Origin: Sipunculus nudus | Lineage: Eukaryota; Annelida; Sipuncula; Golfingiida; Sipunculidae | Reading direction: 5' to 3' | DNA length: 64,000 bases | Assembly: GCA_026874595.1 (NCBI GenBank) | Contig: CM049322.1 | Span: 47,091,840 to 47,155,839, forward strand | Shown here: positions 21,908 to 34,117 of the stretch, piece by piece | How positions within the stretch are numbered: position 1 is the first letter of the stretch | Layout: the number at the start of each line of letters is the position of its first letter | The notes under the pieces: generated by a model | Database searches by the model: none | The model's input: the letters and a program-made list of their open reading frames with translations, nothing else | Told to the model about the DNA's origin: nothing | Translations under genes and position numbers: made by a program

Positions 21908-24900
21908 TTTGTCGGTAGGTACAAGTCACAGAATTCCAGTACAGGTCAGGAACTTAACATCACATTCCATCATTATTCCATCAAAAATGATACTCTGTAA
22001 CATACAAGAAGCTAGCCTCGTAACCCAGCTGACACAATCACCTGACCCATCTGATCAACAATTCTTAAACATGTTCAAATTTGGTCAAGATTTGTCACAA
22101 TCTGAATCTGAACAACTACAACTTCTGTTGCTTAAATGGAAACACATATTTTCCTTAAGTAATACAGATATTGGTCACACCAGTGTAGAAAAACACCGTA
22201 TCGTGTTGACTAAAGATGAACCATTTAGAGAGCGATATCGTCGCATCCCTCCACAATTATATGATGAGGTAAAACAACATCTGAAAGAAATGCTAGAGTC
22301 AAAAGTAATTAAGGAGAGCAAAAGTCCGTTTGCTAGTCCAGTAGTCCTTGTCAGAAAACTTGACGGAACTCTTCGTTTCTGTATTGATTATAGAACCCTG
22401 AATAGCAGAACTGTTAGAGACGCTCATTCCTTGCCAAGAATCGATGAAACCTTAGATTCTTTGATTGGCGCTCGCTACTTTTCCTCTCTAGATTTTAAGT
22501 CTGGTTATTGGCAGGTTGAGTTAGCCGAAGAAGATAAAGATAAAACAGCTTTTACAGTAGGCCCTCTCGGTTTTTATCAATGGGAAACCATGCCATTCGG
22601 CTTGGTGAACGCCCCTGCCTGCTTCCAAAGACTGATGCAGAAGACTATGGGTGATCTCCATTTAAAAGAATGTCTTCTCTATCTTGACGATATAATCGTA
22701 TTCTCTACCTCCTTTGAAGAACACCTAAAACGCTTGAATAACATCTTTCAGCGTCTGCATGACGCAGGCCTAAAACTAAAACCTTCAAAGTGCCAGCTGA
22801 TGCAAGATAAAGTAAAATACCTAGGACATATAGTCTCAAAAGAAGGTATACATACTGACCAGAGTAAAATCAGCGCTCTTAAAGAATGGCCTATACCTAA
22901 GTGTGTCAGTGATGTACGCCGTTTCTTGGGCTTTGCGAGTTTCTATCGTAGATTTGTCCCTGGATTTGCTAAAATCGCAAAACCATTACATGACTTACTG
23001 AAAGGCCACCATATTCAGAATCAAACAAAAACCAGTAATCGTACCAGAAAGAAAGTTCCATCTCAAACAATCTTTAACTGGTCAAATAACCACCAACTAG
23101 CATTTGATCAATTAATAGGACTGCTATCTTCTGCTCCTGTACTAGCGTTTGCAGATTTCTCTCGTCCGTTTATTGTTCATACTAATGCAAGTTTTGATGG
23201 GATCTCTGGTATTCTGTACCAAGATCAAGATGGCCAGAAAAGACCAATAGCTTATGCGAGCCGAAGCCTAACACCATCAGAGTCTCGGTACCCTATTCAT
23301 AAGTTAGAGTTCTTAGCTTTAAAGTGGTGTGTAACCGATAAATTTAAAGAATATCTGTATGGATCATGGTTCACAGTGTTCACTGATAACAATCCTCTAA
23401 CTTACATAATGTCCTCCGCAAAATTAGATGCAACAGGTCAAAGATGGGTATCTGAATTGGCTAATTACGACTTTAATATTCAATATAAAGCCGGCAAGCA
23501 TAACATCGACGCCGATGCACTTTCGAGAATCCCTCGGCTTCTAGCAGAAAAGAAAAACCACAATCAATGTATTACCAATGATGTAGTAAAAGCTGTTTGT
23601 CAATCAGTGACCATACCATCACCTGTAATATGTAGTCTTTCTTGTGACCAATCCAAAGCTGTTCCATCCACGGATCCTGTCAATTTGCTCGGACAAACAC
23701 GATTAAACGTAGCAAAGGAACAACTTCTGGATTCGAATCTGAACCCATTCATTGTCCATTTCAGAGACGGTAAGGTCATAAACAAGAAAGACTTGACTCA
23801 TCCTGATCAAATAATTCTTTTCAGATGTATAGAAAGCCTTGTTCTGCGGGATGACATACTCTATCGTAAACGAACACTGAACGGCAAAATTCAGTATCAA
23901 ATGGTAATACCTAGCAGTTTGCGACAAGTCGCTTTATCTGGCATTCATGACGATGTTGGGCATCTAGGTCGTAATCGGTCTGTCCACCTAGCCCATGACC
24001 GATTTTACTGGCCAAAAATGTCTAAAGACATAGATTCATACATTAAGAATTGTCCACGCTGTATAAGGCGGAAGTCCCCTCCAGCAAAAGCTCCTTTAGT
24101 ACCTATAACATCCACACAACCAATGGAGCTTCTATGTGTCGATTATCTTAGCCTTGAGCCATCTACAGGTGGAATTGAAAATATTCTGGTCATGACCGAT
24201 AATTTCACACGCTACGCTGTGGCAGTTCCTTGTCGCAATACTACGGCAAAGACTACAGCTAAAATACTATTTGACACATTTGTCCAACATTATGGCTTTC
24301 CAGCCCGCATCAACAGTGATCAGGGCAGACATTTTGAATCTAAAATCATCAAAGAACTATGCAGACTAGCTGGTATCCATAAATCACGATGTACACCGTA
24401 CCATCCAATGGGGAATGGGCAAACCGAAAGGTTTAACAGTATGTTGGGTATTCTTGAGGAAGAGAAAAAGAAAAACTGGAAAGAATACGTCAGTGCTTTA
24501 ACTCATGCCTATAATTGTACGAAAAATGATGCAACCGGTTATACACCTTTCTATTTAATGTTCGGTCGACATCCACGCCTCCCTATTGATCTAGTACTTG
24601 GGACCAACAACAATCCTAACCATCAAAATTACAACACATATGTTTCCGATCTAAAAGACCAACTTTCTTCTGCCTATGATATTGCTCAACGTGTCTCTTT
24701 ATCATCCAGGTATCACCACAAACGATTGTATGATAAACGTGCTCGCAATGCGGTGCTGGGTATTGGTGATGACGTCTTAGTACGAAAGGTAGGGATCATT
24801 GGGAAACAGAAACTGGTCGATAAATGGGAAAAGCAGGTGTATGAGGTATTGGAACAACCCAATAAGGATATTCCAGTATATGTTGTTTGCCCCTTGGGTG

Positions 24901-25478
24901 ATAAAAAGCGTATTCGCACTCTGCATCGCAATCTGATCCTTCCATATACAGGATTGCCCGTCGACCCTACACAAAAACCAGTTTCCACAACACACAAACC
25001 AATTATTACATCATCAGTGTCAGGGTCGGAAGACTCATCAACAGATGACGACCCCATTTTCACTATAACTCCAAATAATCGTCCCCACATGAGTAGTTCT
25101 GAGGATGTGAGCGAGTTGCATTTAGAACTTGAATTATCGGATGATACAGATGATGATGCAATTGCGTCTGATCACTCTAATACATTCCTGATAAATGGTT
25201 CTACTGATGATTGCAATGCAAATGTTGATACCGTAAATACTACAGGTCTTGATGATGACGTCACTGGTGTGTTTAACGATGACGCCAAAGGTGATAATGA
25301 CAATATATCACAACTACACGATGACCATGACGTCATCTCAAGTCATGATCATAATAATGATGGTAATAGCGCCCCAATATCTGATCAGAGTGGGGATCCG
25401 GATGTTAATCCAGTACGTAGATCTACCCGAGAACGACGTATGCCAGAACGTTTTGGGGACTATGTACTTAACGGGTGA
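21900..25478 (+). CDS. pol: pol: reverse transcriptase, RNase H, integrase
   Basis: The 1192-codon frame has RT with LDFKSGYWQ (Asp198) and the active-site YLDD at 261-264. RNase H follows, with Glu470 and Asp496, but its first catalytic Asp is Asn429 (HTNAS). Integrase has an HHCC zinc-binding module (His683, His688, Cys718, Cys721) and a DD35E triad (Asp748, Asp807, Glu843), then a GPY/F-like C-terminal region and an acidic tail of about 150 residues ending in a basic stretch. It copies element RNA into DNA and inserts it. The frame is +1 relative to pro; AATGCTTGA overlaps the pro stop with a pol ATG, so reinitiation, +1 shifting or a lesion could explain the junction. Confidence 0.95.
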   Translation: MLDLSVGTSHRIPVQVRNLTSHSIIIPSKMILCNIQEASLVTQLTQSPDPSDQQFLNMFKFGQDLSQSESEQLQLLLLKWKHIFSLSNTDIGHTSVEKHRIVLTKDEPFRERYRRIPPQLYDEVKQHLKEMLESKVIKESKSPFASPVVLVRKLDGTLRFCIDYRTLNSRTVRDAHSLPRIDETLDSLIGARYFSSLDFKSGYWQVELAEEDKDKTAFTVGPLGFYQWETMPFGLVNAPACFQRLMQKTMGDLHLKECLLYLDDIIVFSTSFEEHLKRLNNIFQRLHDAGLKLKPSKCQLMQDKVKYLGHIVSKEGIHTDQSKISALKEWPIPKCVSDVRRFLGFASFYRRFVPGFAKIAKPLHDLLKGHHIQNQTKTSNRTRKKVPSQTIFNWSNNHQLAFDQLIGLLSSAPVLAFADFSRPFIVHTNASFDGISGILYQDQDGQKRPIAYASRSLTPSESRYPIHKLEFLALKWCVTDKFKEYLYGSWFTVFTDNNPLTYIMSSAKLDATGQRWVSELANYDFNIQYKAGKHNIDADALSRIPRLLAEKKNHNQCITNDVVKAVCQSVTIPSPVICSLSCDQSKAVPSTDPVNLLGQTRLNVAKEQLLDSNLNPFIVHFRDGKVINKKDLTHPDQIILFRCIESLVLRDDILYRKRTLNGKIQYQMVIPSSLRQVALSGIHDDVGHLGRNRSVHLAHDRFYWPKMSKDIDSYIKNCPRCIRRKSPPAKAPLVPITSTQPMELLCVDYLSLEPSTGGIENILVMTDNFTRYAVAVPCRNTTAKTTAKILFDTFVQHYGFPARINSDQGRHFESKIIKELCRLAGIHKSRCTPYHPMGNGQTERFNSMLGILEEEKKKNWKEYVSALTHAYNCTKNDATGYTPFYLMFGRHPRLPIDLVLGTNNNPNHQNYNTYVSDLKDQLSSAYDIAQRVSLSSRYHHKRLYDKRARNAVLGIGDDVLVRKVGIIGKQKLVDKWEKQVYEVLEQPNKDIPVYVVCPLGDKKRIRTLHRNLILPYTGLPVDPTQKPVSTTHKPIITSSVSGSEDSSTDDDPIFTITPNNRPHMSSSEDVSELHLELELSDDTDDDAIASDHSNTFLINGSTDDCNANVDTVNTTGLDDDVTGVFNDDAKGDNDNISQLHDDHDVISSHDHNNDGNSAPISDQSGDPDVNPVRRSTRERRMPERFGDYVLNG

Positions 25479-25920
25479 TAATATTTTTAAACAAGAGCAT
25501 GTGATAACATAAGTATGTTTAGGATAAGTTCCTTGCGTAAGCTACATGGCTCGTTCTGAGATTTGACGAGTCAGTGATATCATTATACGATTGTTTTTTT
25601 TTTTTTGTTTTTTGTTTGCGTATGCTGACTTTCTCCACTGCCACCAGTTTCTGGGTTTTTCACTTTCATATATGTATACCTCATGTGAACATAATGTTCC
25701 AATATAAACATCTATCCGAAATCCTACTAGAGGCCGTCCACTGCTAATGCTGTCATGCGCGACCTATCATTCTTTGCAGTTAGTGTCGGGACGCCACTTC
25801 TCTACTGGGGGGAGCGTTTGGTATATGGTGTGGATGATGTGCTGTTGGTATGGTGTGGTGGATCTGATATAATATTTACTAACTTTTCTCGTACATTAAT
25901 GTCGGGTCGACATTTTTTTT
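25479..25920 (+). other. Retroelement 3' untranslated region
   Basis: No envelope-like frame, signal peptide or transmembrane segment was seen between the pol stop and the polypurine tract. A T-rich run lies near 25592-25604. Confidence 0.6.
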
Positions 25921-25934
25921 AAGTAGGGGGAGGA
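25921..25934 (+). other. Polypurine tract
   Basis: The purine-rich aagtagggggagga sits immediately before the 3' LTR, the expected place for plus-strand priming. Confidence 0.75.
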
Positions 25935-26711
25935 TGTAACGGCTCCGATAACACGTATTATATTATCAGGTATAACTGAATTGCCTGGCAGGTATCATAT
26001 CATCAGCTTGGCCTAACTGGTCAATGAATTGCCCCGCAGTTGCCTTGGTTGCCTTGTGTGCTTGGTTCCTCATTACTCAACCGGTTTTCCGTTGTTCCTA
26101 TTGTTTTCATTCGGACAATGACACGGACCGCGACGCGAACCCTGCCAAGCCTCAGTCTCGTGACATAGAGAACTTGTCAGTATTCGTTCTCTGCTTGGCA
26201 GGTAAGGACCGTTTTTACTAAACTCTTAAACTGCGATAAACTCTATCATTTAGCCAATTCATTACTTTCAGTATATCACGTACGTACTATCATGTAAACT
26301 GTATATTCCATTTTCGAATTGCACACGTTACTGGTAAATTCATACTTGTTGTACGCATGGATATTTGTATTCATGGTAATATGCAACGATATCTTAAAAT
26401 GTGGTTCCTAAATATATAGGCTCATTTGTATAATATGTAATGTGTTTTCTTGTGTAATGAATACCAAGAAATGTGCAAATGTATATTCTGTATATTCATG
26501 CCATTTATTGTATTTTTGCACCATATAGAAATGTTTATATGAAATGTTTAATGTCAGTATTCGTTCTCTGCTTGGCAGGGACTCCGGCTTGGAGGACTCC
26601 AGATTTGTATATATATACGACTGAATAAACACTTTTATATATATAAATCGCCTTGCCTCGCTTTACACTCACGCCGGGTGACTTTGGCTCTTGCCGGGAA
26701 CACCCGTTACA
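25935..26711 (+). repeat. 3' long terminal repeat, 777 bp
   Basis: Same length as the 5' LTR. By eye the differences are at the equivalents of 18606, about 18926 and 19260. It is followed by the TATA duplication and the rest of repeat copy B. Confidence 0.96.
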
Positions 26712-27285
26712 TATATATCACCTATGTCTGGTTAAAACACAGTGAATTGATGGTCTGAGGAAAATGTATGATTGTTAAGGTATCCAGAACTATTCCCATA
26801 GCTTACCTGATACCTGTCAGTCTCAAAAGGAACACCACAAAGGGCAAATAAAAGATCAAAAATATATAGCAAAAAATCAAGGAAATCCATGCAAGAATTA
26901 TTGAGAAACAGGTGCTTCTGTATGAATTTTTATTCAATACAAGCCAACTGTACTGCACTTTCATATATGATGATAATATTTATTAAGAAATATTTGACCC
27001 AATCCTTTGCAAGATTACATTAATATACGTCCAACTGCCTTCACTTTAACAGTTCTTTAGATAATATGATCAAAAGGAATTTAAAGATGGTTGCCTGGTG
27101 GCCATTGGACTTCTGACAGGTCTGAAATCAGACAACAACCATTCTCTAAATCGGACCAAAAATTGAAGGAAAATTACTGAAACTGCACTGAAAACAGGAT
27201 TTCTAAGGTGGCTAACTGGCAGACATAATGGATTTCTGAGAAGTCTGACATTTGATATCACACATCCTCCAATAAGAGACAAAAC
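26712..27285. repeat. Local repeat, copy B, right part
   Basis: Continues the interrupted repeat from 18548. It matches copy A through the segments ctggttaaaac, gataatatttattaagaaat, and aaggtggctaactggcagac. Confidence 0.75.
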
Positions 27286-27429
27286 TTGGGGCAAATTCTC
27301 CAAATGATGTTACAGTAATGAATCTCCAAAACAATTCAAAAGGCATGTTCAGGCGCTCATATCAGATTTATAGATATACAAATGTAAAAGTGTAGGTCCA
27401 ATATTTTTTATTATCATTCTGCTTTTCAG

Positions 27430-28985
27430 TGGGGTCAGCAGGGTTGGTAAACTGCAAAACCTGAAAGAAAAGAATTGCAGAAAGCATGACTAAGAGTCTT
27501 GTAATAAAATAAAGCCATCCTAAATCAAGTACACATCCACATATTATGAGAACAAACACTTGCTTTTATATGTGGTGATTTATATAAAAATATTCAGATA
27601 TCTAGGAAACTAAGTTTATAGCTATGATTCCATAAAATAAACTGCAAAATGTTCCCATCATCTTATAAATCAGTAGCTAAACCTTAATACTATACTCTCA
27701 TAGTGTTAATTCCTGGCTGAAGTATTCCAACAAAAGTGTTTTGTTATGCAGTAACGAGGTACTTATCACTCAGCCTTATCACTTAATAGCCTGATACAAA
27801 ACGGAGTCATATGCCACCAGTGTCACTCACAATTACAGTCACACGGTGAGATGTACCAGCTGGAGTGCAAGCTTATATATACAAGAAAAATAGAGATGGT
27901 CTACAAAATAGGTTGACCTGACCTATGACCTTGTCCTTTTGCCCACATATCAACTGGATTCTTTCTAAATGATGGGTAACTACTAACCAATTACATCTGG
28001 CCGGGTGTAATTACTTGGCAACCAATAAGTGAATAATTTAGACCTGCAACCTTTAACCTCCTGACCAGCTGACCTCAAAATCAATTAGTTATTTCTTCAT
28101 GCAAAAAGACCCATAAATATGAAGTTTGAATCACACTGAGTGATGCATAGATGTGGCATATGTGAAAGACTGAAGGTTTGGGTTGAACAGTTTCACTTGA
28201 AATATGTTCACAAGCATTTAGAACAATATTGTGACCTTGACCTTTGACCTTATGAACTCAACATCAATAGGCTTCTTCCCCTATTGGTAGGTAAGCCATA
28301 TATGACAGATGGAAAGTATAGATTGAAAAGTTTGCCTGAAAATGACTCCACGCAAGAAGAGGGTGCTGTGAACTTGACCTTTGACCTCAAAAACAACAGG
28401 TCTTTTCCCCTGTTGGCAGAGAAGCGATATCAGTGCTGAAAGGTTTGGAATGAAAGGTCTAGCTTGAAATGTGTCCACAACCTTTTCAAAGAAATGGATC
28501 CTGTGACCCTGACCTTTGACCTTGTGACCTCATCATCTATAGGAATCTTCTCCCACTATGTAGGTGAGCTATATGTGAAAGATCATAGAATCGGGATGAA
28601 AGGTTTGGCTTAAAATGCATCCACAGGCGTTTCAAAGGAGTTAGTTCTGGGACCTTGACCTTTGACCTTGTGACCTCAAAATAATGATGGTTCTTCCCCT
28701 GTTGGTAGGTGAGCTGTATGTGAAAGATGGAGTGTTTGGGAGGAAAATTTTGGCTACAAGAATTATTTCACCCCATAACTTCGAGAATATAGGTCGCAGT
28801 GACCTAATTCCAGGTTTGCAAGGAGATCTTTTTAGAACCTCTAAGACTGCATAGGGTTCATGGCCCTAGCCCCTACGGTTACGATTTGTGCCCTGCTAAC
28901 GGCCGGACGGCCGGCCGGACGGACAGACGGAAGGACGACGGACAAAGACCCATCGCTATAGCCCAGCATGACTGAAAGTCAGCTG
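27430..28985. repeat. Duplicated ~1.5-kb repeat block, copy 1
   Basis: It starts near ggggtcagcagggttggtaa and runs to about gtcagctgagcta, and matches 32468-33970. Inside are diverged tandem units of about 130-150 bp, each with tgacctttgacct (at about 28231, 28371, 28505 and 28650). A family R unit ends it, followed by GGACGGAC-rich simple sequence. No gene was recognised. Confidence 0.7.
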
Positions 28986-29099
28986 AGCTAAAAATTAGAA
29001 AAAGATCAGGTGGCGCCGTCAGTCCACAGGAACTTATGAAACACTCAGTGACGAATATGCATGCAACGAATCATGGTAATTAATGCATAAGTTGTTCAG

Positions 29100-30880
29100 A
29101 TACTGGGGCTTTAAAATTTTTAATTACTCGGGGGGGGGGGGGGGGGGGGTTCGGAGCCCCATATCTTGGAGGATATGGGTAACAGAGACCTTATTTCAGT
29201 TTTCCAAGGAGATGTTAATGGACCTCCCTGGTTGTCAAGTCAGAAGATTCTAGGTCTCATGGGCACGATTTGCGCCCTGTTAACTGACAACTGCTTCTTT
29301 GAAATTCTCAAAAATAGAGAAAAGGGGTAAAATTCGAAAACAAGGCCTACAGGCCTAATGCGAACCTGTGCATATGGATATACACCAGGTATAACGCTTC
29401 AATGCTGAACCACTACTTTTCATATATATGAACAATGCAAGTACTAAACATTTTGAACAAGAAACAATACATAAACATCACTGCTGAAATTCTGGCATGG
29501 GTGCACACAACGAAAAAAATTATTGTAGGTGGCACCACCAGTCTTGTATACGACAAAGCTATTTGAAATGTATAAATATGCTCAATTCCAGGCTGATATA
29601 TCAAATTCCTCCATAGAATTAAGCAGGAACATACACTTCGCAAAAGTCATTGTAGATGGCGACACCTGTCTTGTGAACGAGAAATCCATTAAAGACACAT
29701 AGATAGGTCAGAATATCAGGCCAATACATCAAACATACCTTAAGTCTGATGCACGGGGCTGACCAGGCTTAGGTGAGAAAGGCTGTTGCCCTGAGTTTAC
29801 TGTGACAAATTACTGGCTCAGGCTACTGCACTGAGTGAACTCTTGACCTGCACCTGGCTAGACTGAGTGAACTTTTGACCTGTACCTGGCTTCACTGAGT
29901 GAACTCTTGAGCTGTTGCATAATCTGACACAGTTGGCAGTCTGCCAAAGCTATAAATAAATCCAGGCTGACCTTTTGCCTATTGCCAAATCTGAAATAGT
30001 AGCCACACAATTGCATAAGCTCACAGGTTGGCTCCATATGCAGCCCTGAGGGGCATGACATCCATGAGGTGATCACATGATACTCATGAGGTGATCACAT
30101 GCTACCCATGAGATGATCACATGCCTTGTGCTTGGCTGCACTGATTGAACTGTTGACCTATATTTGGCTGCACTGTATGAACTCTTGATCTGTTGCCAAA
30201 TCTGAAACAGTTGGCAGTTTCTCAACCTTTTCAAGAAACATACACAATCTTGGCCTTTTGTGTAACTCTGCTAATATTTATCCAACACAAACCATTTGAA
30301 CACACTTGAGAGGGCTAGCCTCTGGGATCATTTCTGTAAAATATTGAACAATTTGGCTGGACCGTTTACAAGAAGAAGATTTTTAACGTTTTTTCAGCTT
30401 TTTCCCTGTAAAATCTAAGTAAATGCAGATAACAAAAATAAGCTGAATCCATCAACATTTGATATGTGACAGATAATTGCATAAAATTTGGGGATGGTAG
30501 CTCCTGCTATTCCTGAGAAATTATGAGTAAGTGTACAGATGATATGTAATATCATAAATCTACATTTTTTAAAAAGCTTTCAAAAAACATTCTTGTCAAT
30601 ATTTTCCATAGATAACCTGGAATCTAAATGTCTAGAAGCATGATGTAGTGGATGCTAATAAACTGGTGCTAGGCTAGATGTATCTGCTTCACACAGCTAC
30701 CATATATGGTAAAATGACTCAATTCAATCTTTATAATTCAGGCAAAATTCATTCTTTGGAACCATAAAAGACAATTATGATAAGAATTATTCAGGGAATT
30801 GTTCTTGCAAAATATTAAACAAACTGGCCTCAGTATCATCAGTCAAAAAAACGTTTTGTAGGTTTATAACTCATATGGGA
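29100..30880. repeat. Repeat-rich intergenic DNA with short tandem arrays
   Basis: It contains a long poly-G tract at about 29130-29149, a family R copy, and about three ~40-bp units built on ctgagtgaactcttgacctg at about 29830-29915. Three ~22-bp units containing TGATCA occur at about 30064-30122. No gene was recognised on either strand. Confidence 0.6.
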
Positions 30881-30883
30881 AAA

Positions 30884-31085
30884 CAGAAGCGGATCCGGGG
30901 GGGGGGGTCAAGGGGGTCCGGACCCCCCTTTTTCACCCGAAGCAACCTTTTTTAAGGGGTTTTAGACGTAATTTTGCGGCCTGGACCCCCCCCCCTTTTC
31001 CAGACGTGATGACCTTTTTCTTTAGGATTTTCATTGGTCCTCCTGGGTTGGACCCCCCCTTTCCTAAATCCTGGATCCGCCCCTG
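30884..31085. mobile_element. Short inverted-repeat element, family M5, copy 2
   Basis: Begins CAGAAGCGGATCCGG and ends CCTGGATCCGCCCCTG, with the 5-bp flank GAAAA on both sides (30879-30883 and 31086-31090). The interior resembles copy 3 (ttttgcggcctggac, ggattttcattggtcctcct). Confidence 0.8.
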
Positions 31086-31104
31086 GAAAATACAGCAAAA
31101 TGGC

Positions 31105-31640
31105 AAAGTTCAGCTTCCCATAACTCAGCCAAAAATCATTGAACCAAAACCATTTGAACAAACTTGAATTATGAACATCTAAGGATAATTAATGTGTGAG
31201 ATTTAAGAATTTGGCCCAGTGGTTTTTGAGAAGAAGATTTTTGTAGCCACTTAGCTAACATGGGCTGTTATGGCATATGACTAAATTCAGCTTCCCATAA
31301 CTCAGCCAAAAGTCACTGAACTGAGACCATTTGAACAAACTTGAATTATCAACATCTAAGGATAATTAATGTGTGAGATTTAAGAATTTGGCCTATTGGT
31401 TTTTGAGAAGATTTTTGTAGCCACTTAGCTAAAATGGGTTGTTATGGCATATGACTAAATTCAGCTTCCCATAACTTAGCCAAAAATCACTGAACTGAGA
31501 CCATTTGAACAAACTTCAGAACGCACTATCCTAGGATCATTTCTGTGCGATATTAAACAATTTGGCCTTATCGTTTCAGAGAAGAAGTTATTTGTAGCTG
31601 TCAGTATGATACTGGCACTGATGACCCCCGAACAAAAAAG
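31105..31640. repeat. Tandem repeat, unit about 175 bp
   Basis: Three units begin with ttcagcttcccataact at 31109, 31286 and 31460 (spacing 177 and 174), each followed by tgaac...accatttgaacaaactt. More diverged relatives start near 31769 and 30280. Non-coding. Confidence 0.8.
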
Positions 31641-32467
31641 GCCAATGCAGGTGGCGCCACCAATACCTTAATTTCAGATATGACTCATGTGACCAACATT
31701 GGCATAAAATTTGGTGATGATAGCTCAAGCCATTTCTGAGATTGTAATTTTAGTATGCTATTTTGGACATATGACTAAGTTCAACTTCCTGTAACTCGGT
31801 CAAATATCACCGAACTTAAACCATTCGAACAAACTTGAGAGAGATTGTTCCAGGAATCATTTCTGTGAAATATTGGACAATATGGCTGAACAGATTCGGA
31901 GAAGAAGATTTTTTAAGCTTTTTTAGCTTTTTCCCTATAAAATCTAAGAAAATGCAGTTAGCCAAAAAATAAGCAAAATCCGATAGAGTTTTTCAGATGA
32001 CTAATTTTATGCATAAAATTTCGTGATGCTAATTCTTGCCGTTTTCAAGATAGTATGGGTTAACGTACAGACGACGGACGACAGACGACGGACGACGGAC
32101 GCCGCCACACCATCGCATAAGCTCACAGGTTCGCTAAAAATACAGATGGCGCCACCAGTCTGCAGCAACTGGTGAAACACTATATGATCAATATGCATGG
32201 TGTTCAATGCATCAGTTGTTCAGATAGTTAAGCTTTTTTCTTAAATTTTTAATCATTCTAGGGGGTACTTCTGAGCCCCATAGGTTGGAGAATATGGGTT
32301 ACACAGACTTAATTTCAGGTTTCCAAGGAGATTTTTCTAGGATCTCTCCGGATGTCAAGTCAAACAATTCTAGGTCCTACGTTTACGATTTGTGCCCTAT
32401 TAATAGACAACCACATCTTTGAAGGTCTCAAAAAAAAGGGGAAAATAATGCGTGGTTAACGAACAGA

Positions 32468-33970
32468 CAGATTTAAGTGGGTTCAGCAGGGTAGGTAAAC
32501 TGCAAAACCTGAAAGAAAGGAAATGCAGAGAGCATCACTAAGAGTCTTGTAAAGCAAATGAAGCCATCCTAAATCCAGGTGCAGACCCACATAATATCAG
32601 AACAAACACTTGCTGGTATATCTGCTTCTTTGTATAAAATATATTAAGATATCTAGGAATCTAAGTTATTGCTATGATTCCAAAAATAAACTTCAAAATG
32701 TTCCCACCATCATATAAATCAGCAGCTAAACCTAAAGTACTCTCATAGTCTTAATACCTACACATATATTAATACCTCCGGCAACATATTTTTATGCACT
32801 AATGATGTTTCTATCATTCAATGGGCTGATACAAATGGGAGTCAAATATGACAAGTGTTGTTCACAATTACGGCCACAAAGTGAGATGTACCAGTTGGAG
32901 TGCAATGGTTTTATATACAAGAAAATGAGATGGTCTACAAAGTAAGTTTTCTTTGTGAACATCCCTGACCTTTGACCTTGGCCTTTTGCCCAAATATCAA
33001 CTGGATTCTTTCTAAAGTGATGTATAACTACTAACCACTTTAAACTGGTGAAATCACATGGCACCAATGTGTGAATAACTTTGACCTGCAACCTTTAACC
33101 TCCTAACCAGCTGACCCCAAACAGTTATTTCTTCAAGCAAAAAGACCCATAAATATGAAGTTTGAATTAAATTGAGTGAGGCATAGATGAGGCATATGTG
33201 AAAAACTGAAGGTTTGGGATAAACAGTTTAGCTTGAAATATGGTCACAAGCATTTGGAACAATTTAATATTGTGACCTTTTGAACTCAACATAAATAGGG
33301 TTCTTCTCCTGTTAGAAGGTAAGCCATATATGACAGATGTAAGATATAGGTTTAAAAGTTTGCCTTAAAATTACTCCACGCAAGGAGTGGGTGCTGTGAA
33401 CTTGATCTTTGACCTCAAAATCCACAGGTCTTTTTCCCTGTTGGCAGAGAAGCAATATGTCAATGCTGGAAGATTTGGAATGAAATGTCTAGCTTGAAAT
33501 GTGTCCACAATCTTTTTAAAGAAGCAGATCCTGTGACCTTGACCTTTATCCTTGTGACCTTGGTAGGCAAACCATATGTGAAAGATCAAAGGTTTGGTAT
33601 TAAAGGTTTGGCTTAAAATGAATCCACAAGCTTTTCATGGGAGTGGGTCCTGTGACCTTGACCTTTAACCTCAAATTATTATGGTTCTTCCCTGTTTGTA
33701 GGTGAGCTTTATGTGAAAGATTGAAGATTTGGGATGAAAATTTTGGCTATAAAATTTAATTCTTGGGGGCGCAAACACACCTTATAACTCGGAGAATATA
33801 GGTCGCAGTGACCTAATTTCAGGTTTGCAAGGAGATCGTTTTTGAACCTCTGTGGCTGCAAAGGGTTCATGACCCTTGCCCTTACGGTTATGATTTGTGC
33901 CCTGCTGATGGACAGACAGATTGAATGACCACTGATATAGACCAATTGCTATAGCACAGCAAACAAAGTC
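32468..33970. repeat. Duplicated ~1.5-kb repeat block, copy 2
   Basis: Diverged copy of 27430-28985 in the same orientation, from gggttcagcagggtaggtaa to caaagtcagctgagcta, with the same order of tgacctttgacct units and terminal family R segment. Non-coding. Confidence 0.7.
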
Positions 33971-34096
33971 AGCTGAGCTAGAAATACTACAGAGGACGAC
34001 TGATGATGACAGACGGTGGCAATGAAAACAACATGTCTATTGCTGAAGGAAGAAAGGCATAAAAATAATACAAAAAGGACAAAGTAGCGCTGCTGA

Positions 34097-34117
34097 TTTA
34101 TTACCATACTTTTTATT
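34097..34117 (-). terminator. Poly(A) signals of GST gene 3
   Basis: AATAAA reads on the minus strand at 34112-34117 and 34097-34102, about 200 bases beyond the gene 3 stop codon. Confidence 0.5.

Larger units (their letters stand above)
18549..26711 (+). mobile_element. Ty3/gypsy LTR retrotransposon, 8163 bp, recent but damaged
   Basis: Two 777-bp LTRs (TGTAAC...GTTACA) bound an interior with primer site, gag, protease, RT-RNase H-integrase in Ty3/gypsy order, and a purine-rich tract. It is flanked by TATA on both sides (18545-18548 and 26712-26715), and comparison with repeat copy A confirms a 4-bp duplication. The LTRs differ by eye at three sites, suggesting recent insertion. Gag carries an in-frame stop and a frameshift, the protease-pol junction changes frame, and RNase H has lost a catalytic Asp. 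No envelope-like reading frame was found. The copy is probably not autonomous. Confidence 0.96.

Noticed and set aside
24713-25090. 125-codon minus-strand frame opposite pol
   Set aside because: Shadow of the pol reading frame.
25249-25512. Frame overlapping the end of pol, considered as an envelope gene
   Set aside because: It is a shadow of the acidic pol tail, without a signal peptide or membrane segment of its own.
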